Below, in pieces: positions 1 through 9,699 of a stretch of DNA of 64,000 nt. Numbering within the stretch: position 1 is the first letter of the stretch; each line of letters opens with the position of its first letter. Source of the DNA: Mesostigma viride (taxonomy: Eukaryota; Streptophyta; Mesostigmatophyceae; Mesostigmatales; Mesostigmataceae); the NCBI GenBank assembly GCA_009746045.1, contig RPFO01000213.1, positions 8,235,978 to 8,299,977 on the forward strand, in the 5' to 3' direction. The position numbers were made by a program, and so were the translations under genes. The notes under the pieces were generated by a model that worked only from the letters and a program-made list of their open reading frames with translations, ran no database searches and had not been told where the DNA came from.

Positions 1-465
1 CTGCTGCTGCTGCTGCCGCTCCCCGCCCTCGTGCCGTGTTGGTGCAGACTCCTGCGTGCCGTGTCCTGCCCCGCCCTGGTTGCCCCCCCTCTCCCCGTCA
101 TCCGCCCCCTCGTCCCTCCTCCGCTTTGGCTGGGGTGCGCATGCCTCTGCCTGCGCCCTTCGCTTGGCCGGCTTCAGCGATGCCACTAGCCTGGCCACCG
201 TGTCGGCCAACGTCGCCTGCTCGCCTGGAGACAGCGGGTTATCTGCTTCCAGCATGGCTTGCGCCAGCTGAAGCTGATCAATGAGGTCCTGCCTGTTGGA
301 CAGGTTAGACGGTCCGGCTTCACCAGACTGCCTGTAAACACGCGTGCGTGCGGCAGTGCCATCACGGTTGGTGATGGTCTTCTTAGGCTGCGACAAATAA
401 TAAAACATTTGGCTTGCAGAAACATCCTCATCCGGCCCAAGGCCAAACTCGACTCTCACGGCGCT
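1..465 (-). pseudogene. Continuation of gag-like ORF in the -1 frame, runs off the left edge
   Basis: The minus strand is open from 465 to the window edge in the -1 frame relative to the ORF that stops at 456-458. It encodes a Gln/Leu-rich helical segment (LIDQLQLAQAMLEADNPLS) followed by a basic patch (KPAKRRAQAE, PKRRRDE) and a poly-Gln run at the edge. Composition and helical character resemble the upstream ORF, so I read it as the same protein after a frameshift. The overlap of the two frames is only about 10 nt and holds no obvious slippery heptamer, so mutation is likelier than programmed frameshifting. Family not recognised. Confidence 0.4.
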
Positions 466-1619
466 TCACCAAGCGGTCCCCTCACCGCTGTCTTACGTGC
501 ATGCTTGAGCATGCGTCGTCGCTGCTTCAGGATGCGCTGCTCCATCCTTCCCACATTGGCTTCCCACCGTGCCAGCGAGCGTCTGTAACGCTCCTGCGCC
601 TCCGGCCTGCCAGGCGCCTCCATCTCAGCCATATGCTGCAGCTTCATCGCCTGCGCCTTTTTCCATACCCTGAGTTCGCGGACCATCCGGTCCCGGCGCA
701 CCTGGGTGATCGACATTTTGAGCTTGATGCGCTCCGCCAGCGCGATTTGCCTCACCCGCTCCGCCTGCTCGCGCTCCTTCTTGGCCTCTGCCGCGGCCCT
801 CCGCGCCTGCCGACGCTGCTTGTCGGCGGTGAACGTCGCCATGCGCTTCTGCGCTTCACGCTCCCGCGCCGTCATTGCCGGGGTCATGAGGATCTCGTCC
901 TCAGCAGATGCCCCCGACGGACCTGTCAAAGAGAACTCCGACTCCTGATGCACACCTAGGTGTACCTTCGGCGCACGAGACCGACGCAAACTTTTAAAAC
1001 AGGCAAGGTCCCCCCGACGCATCACCTCAAACTGCTCCTCGCCAGAAGCCAACTCACTGCTGCGCAACAACGCCCGGCGCACGTTCTCAGCATCCGCCCT
1101 CTGCTGGGCGCGAGCACGTGCGTGCGTGTCCGCGCGCCGAAGCTCCCGCTCCTCGCGCTCAGCCATCGCCCTAGCGAGGCCTTCATCCGCAGCCACCTGT
1201 CGCGAGCGTGCGTCGTCCTGCTCCTCGGCTGAGGAACCAGGCTGGAGCCCATACAGCTCCATGGACTCCTCCTCTGCAGGAGGTGCCGAAGGTCCAGCCC
1301 CCGCCGCTGCAGCTGTCGGTGCGTAGGGAGGACCCCTCGGCCTGTTCACCACAGGCGTGGATCCCCTCCCCTGCGGATACAGGGGAACTCGCAGCACCAC
1401 ACTGCTGTACGAACCCTCGGACAAGTGGCCCGACGAAGACGTTCCCGACGTCGACGGGTCAGCCTCCATAGACTGATTGAAGCTCCTCGCCGCCCGCTCA
1501 ATCTCTGCCTGGGCGGCAATCTCCGAGTCGGACGTCCCCGACGATGAGGACGTCGGAGAGCTGGACCGGCTCCTTGGGTGCATCGGAGCCTTACCCTTGT
1601 TGCTGTTGGGGTTAGACAT
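456..1619 (-). CDS. Gag-like charged coiled-coil protein, unknown family
   Basis: The ORF is 387 codons from the ATG at 1617-1619, chosen because the sequence upstream of it (to 1820) has no coding character. The first ~130 residues are Ser/Thr/Pro/Gly-rich and disordered. The rest is Arg/Glu/Ala-rich helix (REREAQKRMATFTADKQRRQ, EAKKEREQAERVRQIALAER) with coiled-coil character. No zinc knuckle or enzymatic motif is visible. It points away from the plus-strand pol that starts about 480-700 bp away. A retroelement Gag is the best guess from length, composition and neighbourhood, but a cellular or other transposon protein cannot be excluded. Its stop is followed by an open -1 frame. Confidence 0.45.
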   Translation of the reverse strand: MSNPNSNKGKAPMHPRSRSSSPTSSSSGTSDSEIAAQAEIERAARSFNQSMEADPSTSGTSSSGHLSEGSYSSVVLRVPLYPQGRGSTPVVNRPRGPPYAPTAAAAGAGPSAPPAEEESMELYGLQPGSSAEEQDDARSRQVAADEGLARAMAEREERELRRADTHARARAQQRADAENVRRALLRSSELASGEEQFEVMRRGDLACFKSLRRSRAPKVHLGVHQESEFSLTGPSGASAEDEILMTPAMTAREREAQKRMATFTADKQRRQARRAAAEAKKEREQAERVRQIALAERIKLKMSITQVRRDRMVRELRVWKKAQAMKLQHMAEMEAPGRPEAQERYRRSLARWEANVGRMEQRILKQRRRMLKHARKTAVRGPLGEAP

Positions 1620-2101
1620 TTTTCCAAAAAAAACTGGAGGTCGAAAAATGGAATGGGTTGTTTTTGTTCGCGAAATGAACGCTCGTCGTCCTGTTGTGTG
1701 TATGTTTTTGGAGTTTTTAATGCAAGTTATGCAACACAAAGCTTGGAATGCTTGGGCACTGCCAAATGGCGTGTGTGTGCGTGAACGACGAGACACCTTG
1801 GCATTAGGATAGAATGGCACATATACTGCTGGCCAGCCGTCAACTATGGCTGGCCAGACTTTGCGTAAGTTAAACTAACTTACTGATCCTGGACGGACTA
1901 ACCTATCAGTTACAACCTGATCTAGTCAGTCCTAACATGACAACTACAGTCCCGGTACTGAGGTACCGGCTCATCACATACTGAGTACAGCCACGTGTCC
2001 ATGCCACGACTGCTCTAGTCCAGCACCGTCCCAGTACCCAATTGGGCGCCGGCGGTGCTGGCACGTGTCCACTTAGGCTACAGGCGGGAGACTTAGACTA
2101 A
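1620..2101. other. Intergenic region between divergent gag-like ORF and pol
   Basis: About 480 bp separate the minus-strand ATG from the open plus-strand pol frame. It contains short inverted repeats (GGCCAGCCGTCAACTATGGC around 1831-1856, and CCCGGTACTGAGGTACCGG around 1951-1970) and a GGGCGCC palindrome near 2044. I looked for a direct repeat of this segment downstream of pol (7660-8540) that would mark LTRs and saw none. Confidence 0.3.
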
Positions 2102-3860
2102 CTGGGGGACCATGCAGAGCAGGGGGCAGTTGCGGTAGGGGATGAAGCACTGTCTCAGGGAACGAGGGAGAAGGGGGTTGGAGGAGGTACTGCAGGGGTA
2201 CACACTGCAGTTCTGGACGGGCCACCGGTACGAAGATCCTCCCCACACCCGGGACCTCAGGCACAACAGTCTCAATGTCCATTGGAGGCAGGTGGTACAC
2301 TCAGTGTACTTAACATGGCAGTGAGGTTACACACACGGTTGGGTCATGGCCACGCTGCAGAGCACTGGGCAGCATCACTGGGGTTTTCGGAGCTGGTGGC
2401 GACGTGCAGAGAGGTCTGGCAGAGGTGTAAGCATTGTCAGCGCAATGTGCCTAATAAGCCGCATAAGTTTCATGCACGTAGACCGGTGTTAGAGAGGGCG
2501 GGCCCGGTGCAAGTGGATGTGCTCAAGTACGATGACAGGGAGTATGTGCTAGCGGTGGGGCGGTTCTCCAAGTTCAAGGCACTAGAGGTGTTGCCACGCA
2601 AGCACAAGGAAGAGCTGCTCACCAGCCTGCGCTTGGTAAAGGCCAAGTTTGCTGTGGTGTCAACTCTAGAGTGTGACCAGCAGTTCGAGTGTTGCATGAA
2701 GGAGCCGGGGCTTGAGCAGATTGTGGTGGCGGGTGCGGCAGATCACGAACATCAAGGGTTAGTGGAGAGACATATCAGAACCTCCAAGTTTGTGATGAGT
2801 GCTATGGTCAGGATGCGCTCGCTGTCGTACCGCGATCAGGCCCTGTTGTGCAGGCAGATAGAGGAGCACATGAACCACAGGGTGATGGTCAGGGTACATG
2901 TGGATGGTGAGGAGGTAGCCGTCACGCCCCATGGGTTGGAGATGGGCCTGCTCCCGCTGGAGGCGGTATAGGAGCATACCGTGATTGGCTGTGTGACCGG
3001 TACCTCAGGCTGGTGGACATGGACCTGCGCAGGGGTGATGTGTACGTGCCTAGCGAGGGAGCAAGGGTGTGGGCGTACCGGGAGGGAAGTGCTTTGGAAC
3101 AGGGTTTGTGGGAGGGCCCTGTTGTGGTCAAGTCAGTGGACGGTGACCACATGTTGGCGAAGGTTGGGCGTGAGGACCGCCGCTTCGACCGACTACTGGC
3201 GTGGAAACACTTGCGGCCGTACTACGAGGGGCTAGGTGCGCCAGCAGACCTGCCCCATGAGGAAGGTACGTGCGATGGGCTCCAGCGCGCAGGCTGGAGG
3301 TGCATGAGGCGGGGGACCCCGGCAGGGACGGCCGCAAGGGGGGTGAGAGAGGAGACGGGGCCTGATCAGCCTGCGCCCTCTCTTCCGTCGGATGGTGGGT
3401 TGCCACTGTCCAATGGCGGTCCAGCCAGTGTGGGACCAGGCGGGCTGGGGGTTGCCCCTTCCGCTGATGCATGGTCAGGAGGTGCAGCGCGCGACAATGT
3501 TTGCCCGTGTCATTGAGCGGCTGCAGGAAGCCCGGCGGGCAATCGCGGAACGCGAGCAGCCGGGGGGCACGTTACCACAGGCCGGCGGGGCGGGCAGGCC
3601 GTCGGCTGTAGGTGGGGCGCCGCAGGCCGGCGAGGGAGCCGTAGGCGGGCCACCACAGTCCAGCGAGGCCAATGCAGGGCCAGCCGCAGGTGGAGAGGCA
3701 CGGGCCGGCGATGCTGGCGCATCGACCGCAGGTGCGGGGCTACAAGCCGATGGCGCTGATGGGTCGGCTAGCACCCGGCGCGAGTCACTGAGCGGCGATG
3801 ATGGCTCCGAGGGCGGCGGCAACGTCGCAATGGAGGCCGGTAATGAGGTAGCCTCGGTGT
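2102..3860 (+). pseudogene. Integrase region of pol with C-terminal linker
   Basis: The frame is open from 2102, with the first ATG at 2315. The N-terminal zinc module reads LHTRLGHGHAAEHW then CREVWQRCKHCQ (HHCC), typical of the Copia pre-integrase/integrase start. The DDE core candidates are Asp in VQVDVLKYDD (~2510), Asp in TLECDQQFE (~2670) and Glu in QGLVERH (~2765). After a frameshift near 2965 the other frame gives VWAYREG and GPVVVKSVDGDHMLAK then HLRPYYEG, resembling the GPY/F module usually associated with Gypsy integrases. From about 3400 the first frame resumes (RVIERLQEARRAIAEREQ), followed by a low-complexity Gly/Ala/Glu linker that is cut by the insertion after 3860. Confidence 0.7.
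3853..3860 (+). repeat. Target-site duplication (left) CTCGGTGT
   Basis: This 8-bp direct repeat lies immediately left of the insertion at 3861. The identical copy is at 5555-5562, and one copy is needed to keep the pol reading frame continuous. Confidence 0.9.
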
Positions 3861-4155
3861 CAGTGTGAGCCAGTACGGCAATACGGCAATACGGCAAAAC
3901 CTCGGCGTATTGCGTATTGCCGTATTATACGCGTATTATACGCGTATTATACGCCAAAAAAAAAAAAGTGGTTTTTTGACCGGAAAAGTGGATTTTCAAT
4001 TAGGATAAAATATTCTAAGGTGTTTATCCCATGGGCGTGCCTCTCAAAAACTCTAGCTAATGTCTCAATCTTGATGAAAAACAATACAATGCACGTAGAG
4101 GTCGCCGGTAGCCGTTTGACACTCACTTGGTTGTCTCATCAATTGTATGAAGTGT

Positions 4156-4688
4156 AATTAATAAATTAATTAGTTAATTATCACGTGACTGCGTCACGTG
4201 GGTGCCAATACAAAGTAGAGGAACCTTCAATCCCTGTACACAATGAGAGGGAGGGAGGGCGCCCTAGCTTCTCTCACTGCCACCGCCCACCAGTCGGTGG
4301 GCAGGCCACATCGAGCGCTCTATCCACATCACGGGGCCGGGGCGCATCACTGTGGGACAACCATTATTAACGATACCAGAGGTAGGCTGAAGCATAGCTG
4401 ATGCTGTACAAGAAAGGTGAAGTGGGCTCAACGGGCGTCTGCTAAGGCATAAGCAAATGGCCACGCTGAGCCATGGCTGGGCTAATGTGATTGCGTTCAT
4501 GCCACTCTAAACCGTTGGGGCTACTCTAAGCCGTTGGGGCTAGATCAGTATACTATGCTCGAGAAATACATGGCAAGTCATGCTATAATGTAAAAGCTAT
4601 GTCGATTGCCCTCTTCTAGACAGCTGGCTAGAATCTATTCTGGGGGAGCCCTAGGGGGTGTCGACAGTTTGTTGTTTACATAAAGGTC
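4156..4688 (-). mobile_element. SINE-like retroposon with hairpin 3' end, TSD ATGAAGTGT
   Basis: Nine-base direct repeats ATGAAGTGT at 4147-4155 and 4689-4697 flank the unit. Read on the minus strand it ends with a TAATTAAC/TTAATTA-type tail preceded by a perfect 7-bp stem (CACGTGA at 4182-4188, TCACGTG at 4194-4200) and the motif CAGGGATTGAAGG. The same layout (tail, hairpin, CAGGGATTAAAAG) occurs in the copies at 23095, 36935 and 39483. No protein is encoded and no clear pol III A/B boxes were seen. Confidence 0.7.
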
Positions 4689-4697
4689 ATGAAGTGT

Positions 4698-5400
4698 GAT
4701 ACTCATCCACTGCATGGTATATAGATTGCTAATTGAACTAATTCCTTATTACAACCATGAACTTATTGATAGGTATACGATTCGACCCAAAACCTTGATA
4801 CAGTATGCAATAAAACGTGAACAGGATAGCACATACCAGATCAAAACCGCAGATTAATTACCTTCCTTGCTGGAGGTAGCCGGATGCCCACCTCATCGAT
4901 GTAGCTGCGAGCCGCTTTCCTGGCCGTCGTCGCCAATAAAACATGTCAGCAATATATTTTACACATCTATCCGCGTACAAACGTATCGACTTATTTCCCG
5001 CCTAGTAACAGTTAGCACATGCACGGCGACCGACCTGGTCGCTGATCAAACGAGGTTGCTGCACCGAGCATAGGGTCGAGACATATCTGCGCACACCCAG
5101 GCGTTGCCTGCCAATGATATACGCTGTTTAGGACCTATGGATCATGCCTGCAAAATTGCAGTTCAAAATGTCAAGCCATGCTCCCATACCAGTCAGATTT
5201 CTGCACCTCCATGGCCGCGGAGGTCAACTATCATATTTATGCAAGTCGGTCTCGTTTTGCCATCGTTTACCCACGCCGTCAACTGGCAGAGATGACAAGC
5301 GGGACCAACCGTAGGCCCGTACTCCCCAAGTACGGTTCAGGCTGCGTACCTGCCTAGGTCAGCAACGCCAAAACTAGCTCTGGCGCCAAATTCCGGAGCC
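4698..5400. other. Interior of hAT-like element, no gene recognised
   Basis: Short ORFs only, with no motif recognised. A GGCGCCAAATTCCGGAGCC segment near 5390 resembles a primer-binding site by eye but has no LTR beside it. Confidence 0.4.
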
Positions 5401-5554
5401 GGGCGCCGTATAATACGCGAAAAATACGTATTATGCGCCGTATTGGCGTTGAGAACGCAATACGCCGTATTTCTAGTACGTTAGTACGCCAAACCCCGCC
5501 GTATTGTATAATACGGCGTATTTACCGTATTATACGGCGTATTGGCGTTCACTG

Positions 5555-5562
5555 CTCGGTGT
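5555..5562 (+). repeat. Target-site duplication (right) CTCGGTGT
   Basis: Matches 3853-3860 exactly. The pol frame resumes here as SVSKLVDFQ, in the same codon phase as the frame before the insertion. Confidence 0.9.
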
Positions 5563-6143
5563 CTAAGCTAGTGGATTTTCAGCAGGACGGGCTGGCTGGG
5601 TGTCGGTTGGAGGTGGATACTAATGCGGTGGTGTGCTTGCTAGGTGAAGGGGTAGCTAGGCACTTCCCGCTACAGCCGTCCAAGTGGAACTTTGTGGAGG
5701 ACTTTTCTGGGGTGGTGCGCATGCCGGTAGTGGGCGAGGTGATGCTGACCATTCTTGGGCGTGACACTCCTTTCTGCGTGCTTGAGGGCTATGATGGGCC
5801 GGCGATTCTGGGGCTGCCATTTCTTAATCACCCTGATGTTGTGATCCAGAGCTCTAGTTTGACCAGGGAGGGCCATGGGTCGATAGAGTTGGAATCGTAC
5901 AAGGCAGTGCAACCTCTCAGTCTCGTCTCAAGCACCGTGGCTAGGCTAGCGGCACTGACAGGGACAGAGGGTGTGGCGTGGGGAAAGGATCTCCCGCCAG
6001 CGGTAGACCTGGTCATGCCTGCGTTGTTGCATCCATCCAGCATCGGTATTACCAAGCGGGACATCGCTGCACATTCTCCGATTGGCTATGAGAGGCTGGT
6101 ACTAGAGATGTCGACGCAGAGTGGTTTCTCCAGCTGGTGGTGA
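5563..6143 (+). pseudogene. Retropepsin-like protease region of pol
   Basis: The segment reads CRLEVDTNAVVCLLGEG (~5598-5648), then VGEVMLTILGRDTPFCVLEG and AILGLPFLNHPDV (~5803-5841). A DTG-like triad followed by an ILG-x-x-FL element is the pattern of retroviral-type aspartic proteases of the Gypsy kind. The triad is DTN rather than DTG/DSG, so activity is doubtful. The frame ends at an in-frame TGA (6141-6143), after which the same frame continues with RT N-terminal sequence (ALEEWQGYGVYEPMDS), so the stop looks like a mutation within one polyprotein. Confidence 0.6.
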
Positions 6144-7660
6144 GCGTTTCACAGGGCGCTGGAGGAGTGGCAGGGGTATGGTGTGTATGAACCAATGGAC
6201 AGTGTGCCCAAGGGGGCCAAGGTACTTCCTCTCAAGATGGTCCTGTCTCACAAGGTAAAGGCTGCATGGGGTGGAGGTATGCTATGTGAGGCCGGTGTCG
6301 CAGGAGTTTTCGGGAACCAGTGAGCTGGCCAGGGAGGAGTTGTACACCCCAGGTCTGGCGTGGGATAGCTTCAGGATTATCACCATGCTGTATCTCGGTT
6401 TCCTGGATGAGGGCAGAGACTATGGGTGTGCGTCTATTGATGTCAAGCGTGCTTTCCCTAACTCTAGCGAGGAGGTGGCGCGTGAGGTGTGGGAAGGCAC
6501 GTCACCCCTGGTGGTCCAGACACCCTCGTTTTGGATGGAGGAAGTGAGGGCAGAATTCATGGGCTTGTTGAAGGCCATAGAGGGACTGCAGAGTGCCTCG
6601 ATTGTGTGGCGTATCACTTTGATGCGTGCTCTGTTTGAGCTGATGACATTCGAGGTATCCCCGTACGACCCTTCGTTGTTTGTGGCACAGACTCCCTCAG
6701 GTCCCTTGTTTGTACAAATTATTGCATGGGGATGACCTGCGGGTGGTAGCACCCCGTGCTGTTCTGCATCAGTTCTATGCAGATCTAGCTAAGCGTTTCC
6801 CTGTGGGCGAGCTGCAGGTGGTGGACCAGCAGACTCCGCGTGTCTTCTGCGGTGTAGTGCAGACCTTGCGGGTGACGTCTGGTAGGCATCAGATGCACCT
6901 GGGTATTCCTGATAAGTATCGGGAGGAGCTGATGGGCTCGGTGGATGAGCTGTGCGCTAAGGGCCTGTGGAGCCGCCTGCGTGGCAAGCTAGGCTGGATG
7001 GCGGCAGTGTGTGCGCCCGATCTGGTGGTGCTGAGTAGGACGGTAGACGACGTGTTGTCGCAAGTCCATCCGTCGGTTGTGAGGCAATATGTGGCCGAGA
7101 GCCAAGGTGTGGTGCTTTCTGGCCTGTCGGTCTCTCAGCCCGCTGTTCTTCACTGCTTTGCAGATACGTCGGGTGAGGCCGGCAGGGAACTGACCAAGCT
7201 GAGGGCACGGATGGGTGGTCTGTTTGTGCTCTGTAACCCAGGGGGTCGGGGATCGCTGTGTGGGTGGTATTCGAGACTGTGCAGGCGTGTGGCAGTCGGC
7301 TCTGACACAAACGAGTGCCGTGGTGTGTGTGAGTGTATCACGGCTTCGCTGTACCTCGAGCAGTTCTTGCGGTGGATGGGCAAGTGGATGGGTGTCCGTT
7401 TGGTGCTGACGACAACTGTGCATACGGATAGCCAGCCGCTTGTGAGCTTTATCCTTAACAGCTTGTCCAGGACGCGTGACCTCGATTTCCTGCTGTTGAA
7501 GGAGCTGTCTTACGCGGTGAGCGTTCTCCATCTGCCGGGGAGGCTGAACCCGGCGGACGCGGTGACCAAGCTGTTTGCAGCGGCGCGAGAGCAGTATCGC
7601 ATCTTGCGGATGGTGATGGCAGGTTCTCTTGGGGATCTGCGGGAGTTGTTGGTTGTTTGA
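6144..7660 (+). pseudogene. Copia-like reverse transcriptase and RNase H
   Basis: RT begins in the frame of 6144 (EEWQGYGVYEPMDSVPKGAK, the usual Copia start), shifts frame near 6260 and continues with CASIDVKRAFPNS (Copia DVKTAFLNG motif) and LQSASIVWRITLM. It shifts again near 6720, giving LLHGDDLRVV, where YVDD is replaced by HGDD with both Asp kept. RNase H follows with LHCFADTSGE, SDTNECRGVCECITASLYLE, VHTDSQPL and LPGRLNPADAVTK, matching the Copia D-E-D plus ADxxTK pattern. The stop is at 7658-7660. It is non-functional as it stands. Confidence 0.8.
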
Positions 7661-8750
7661 GCTTGGACCCTGTGGAATTTTAGCCTGTGGCCAATTTGAG
7701 AACGTTGTTTGGGCCGGGGGTGATCCTTATGCCTGCCCTATACTGATGGTGACCCGGCACGGTTGGATAATTTGCTCCATAATTGATTTGGTGGGGGAGT
7801 GTCCTTGGTTGAGGACTGGTGCGGTTGGAAAGGGCTTGTGATGTGTATGGGTCGTGTGGGTGTGCCGGGGTCAAGGGTGGTCGTTTAGATCAGTCTTGTA
7901 TTCTCGCTTGCTTACATGACTTACTTCAGACACTGGCAGTATGTGCAAGGCGTGAATGGGCGCCAAGTTAGAGGGGTTGGAGCTCCCCTATAGTACATAA
8001 CATCTTGTGCGTACTGTCTCCGAGAGTGTTTGTGAGTAACCCTTGGGTGGTGGTGGATATTGTGAGGATTGTTGGCATGTATGTCGACTGTGGGTTGTGG
8101 TTAAGTGGCCGAGTGGTGGATGTGACTGCTCGAAAGAAAAGGGGCTGGTGTTATATTGTGGGCTCGCAGTCACATAAAGTAATGGAATTTGGTTATGCTC
8201 GGAATTGGCTAAGTCCGGAGGTCAGCCGGCAGCGCCGCGCTGAGGTTTATTTGTTGGGCCGGCGGTCAGTGGGAATTTATGTGTACGGTCAGGCAACGGG
8301 TCGTAGGTTCTGGCTGTGGGCTATTTTGGGTTCTGGCCATTACCGTTCGTTCCGTGGGCAACCTTGGTTCCGTATATACCGTTTGTCCAGGCAGTGGGGA
8401 TGATCTCGGTTGCGGTGCGTTATGTTGTGGAGTGTCGTTTGGGAATTATGTTTGTGTATTTCGGTTGGTTTGTACTTGGGTACGTTCTCAGGCCCACGCC
8501 GTTGCTCAGCGTTGGGTGAAGCCACAGAGCTACTCGCAGTGATGACCTACAGCGGAGCATTGAGTCAAAGCTGTTTTGGCGGCGTGAAAGGCAGACACGC
8601 AGGAGAAAGCTTTGAATCACGTTGCAGCAAATGCTGTCAATGGTCGACGTTGTCGACATGTCCGGGGCTGGGCGCTGAGCGAGTAATCTATTCTATTACG
8701 TCTTTTATTATTCAGAAATACAATACACTTGGCGAATTTATTTTTTAACA
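7661..8750. other. Region downstream of pol, one anonymous open frame
   Basis: No LTR-like duplicate of upstream sequence was seen. An open plus frame at about 8031-8403 (ARKKRGWCYIVGSQSHKVME, RRSVGIYVYGQATGRRF) has a protein-like composition but no recognised family; it may be degraded retroelement sequence. Confidence 0.3.
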
Positions 8751-9112
8751 GGCAGAGGACTGAGCTTGTTGCCTTTTGCATTGCAAAACTGTGTGTCCGT
8801 ATTCTAGGCGTCCAGGAGCATCGTCGCACGGTGCGTCCTGCATGGCGCGGTGCTCGAGCACTCAGAACGTCTGGCATGGCAGGCGGTTGGCGTTTTCAGT
8901 ACTTATTGATTGCTGGTATAGTGGACGCCAGGCCAATTATTAGGTGGCGTTGGCATTTTGTGTTCGCCGCTGGCAGCTGCCAGCCTCAGCACGCTTAAAG
9001 TCTTAACCCCACGCCTTACACATATGCTGGCACATTTCACATCCGTTGAGGGGCGGTCTAAGCACAGGCGGTCTGCACCTCACGGTTGGGGTCATGGTTA
9101 CGCACCCCATAG
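8751..9112 (+). mobile_element. LINE ORF2 fragment (endonuclease N-terminus), plus orientation
   Basis: Nucleotide and peptide similarity to the 5' part of the LINE ORF2 at 13.74-14.06 kb, in opposite orientation: ELVAFCIAKLCVRILGVQEH here against ELVAFCIEHRVSILGVQEF there. Shared stretches include TTTTGTGTTCGCCGCTGGCA, TAACCCCACGCCTTA and CGTTGAGGGGCGGTCTAA. Several indels break the frame. A dead fragment of the same LINE family. Confidence 0.8.
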
Positions 9113-9421
9113 TGCCGGTTAGTAGCCATCGCTGCATGGATTGAACGCCAGAAGTTCTTTGAGGACTTGCCTCACCTTGAGCGCCTCATGCAACTATAGA
9201 GCCAGGCCGCAATCTCTACCACTACCGCCATCACCACCTCAGAAGCGCCCCAGGAGCTGGAACTGACACGCGCGCCGCCGAGGCCGCTGACCGCGACCGT
9301 CGCCGCTGCCAAGCAAGTGCCGGGTCATCCTCAGGCGCTTCGACATGCTGATGCAGCCGCAGGAGACCCCAGACTCTCTTCTCGACAAGCTGAAGAAACA
9401 ACTCTTGGCGTGCATGAAGCT
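9113..9421 (+). pseudogene. Left half of a disrupted, gag-like coding remnant
   Basis: It includes WIERQKFFEDLPHLERLMQL and, in another frame, RRFDMLMQPQETPDSLLDKL up to the insertion point at 9421. The sequence continues after the insertion at 16069, so the two halves were contiguous before the 6.6-kb hAT-like insertion. Stops and frame changes are present; family not recognised. Confidence 0.4.
9414..9421 (+). repeat. Target-site duplication (left) ATGAAGCT
   Basis: An exact 8-bp direct repeat with 16061-16068, immediately outside the CAGAGTGAGATC termini. Confidence 0.85.
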
Positions 9422-9699
9422 CAGAGTGAGATCATACGCCGTATAATACGGTATAATACGGTATAATACGTAATACGCTGGCTTTTAGCGTATGATTTTT
9501 CATACGTAATACGTTTTAGCGCATAATGACGTATAATACCGTATAATACCGTATAATGCCGTGTTTTCCGCGTTTTTTTTACGTTTTGCGCGGCTAGGAT
9601 GCCAGAACGACAGGGCAACGATTTGAAGCCACAGATTTCGTATCTCTACTATAAGTACTGACCCGTCTGAACTTTCACAATTCGACGCGATCTTATTTT

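Larger units (their letters stand above)
3861..5554. mobile_element. Non-autonomous hAT-like DNA transposon (1,694 bp)
   Basis: The left end is CAGTGTGAGCCAGTACGGC and the right end, read inward on the other strand, is CAGTGAACGCCAATACGCC: imperfect terminal inverted repeats of about 19 bp beginning CAGTG. The element is flanked by the exact 8-bp direct repeat CTCGGTGT. Both ends carry dense subterminal copies of ATACGG/TATAATACG (3870-3950 and 5405-5550). CAGNG termini, 8-bp duplications and subterminal repeats are hallmarks of the hAT superfamily. No transposase ORF is present; the inside holds a SINE (4156-4688) and unrecognised DNA. The insertion splits the retrotransposon pol. Confidence 0.85.
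2102..7660 (+). mobile_element. Degenerate Copia-like retrotransposon pol, order INT-PR-RT-RH
   Basis: One pol frame, interrupted by a hAT-like insertion at 3861-5554, carries in order a Copia-like zinc-binding integrase, a GPY/F-like C-terminal module, an Ala/Gly-rich linker, a retropepsin-like domain, a Copia-like reverse transcriptase and a Copia-type RNase H. Canonical Ty1/Copia has PR before INT, and Ty3/Gypsy has INT last, so the order is unusual. Decay shows as frameshifts near 2965, 3400-3480, 6260 and 6720, and an in-frame TGA at 6141-6143. LTRs were not identified, so the outer limits are those of the coding region only. Confidence 0.7.

Noticed and set aside
3475-3897. Minus-strand Ala/Pro-rich ORF
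   Set aside because: Antisense shadow of the Gly/Ala-rich linker of the plus-strand pol.
5388-5410. Retroviral-type primer-binding site (TGGCGCC...)
   Set aside because: It lies inside the hAT-like insertion, with no LTR beside it.
6141-6143. Programmed TGA readthrough between PR and RT
   Set aside because: The pol also carries several plain frameshifts, so a disabling mutation is the simpler reading.
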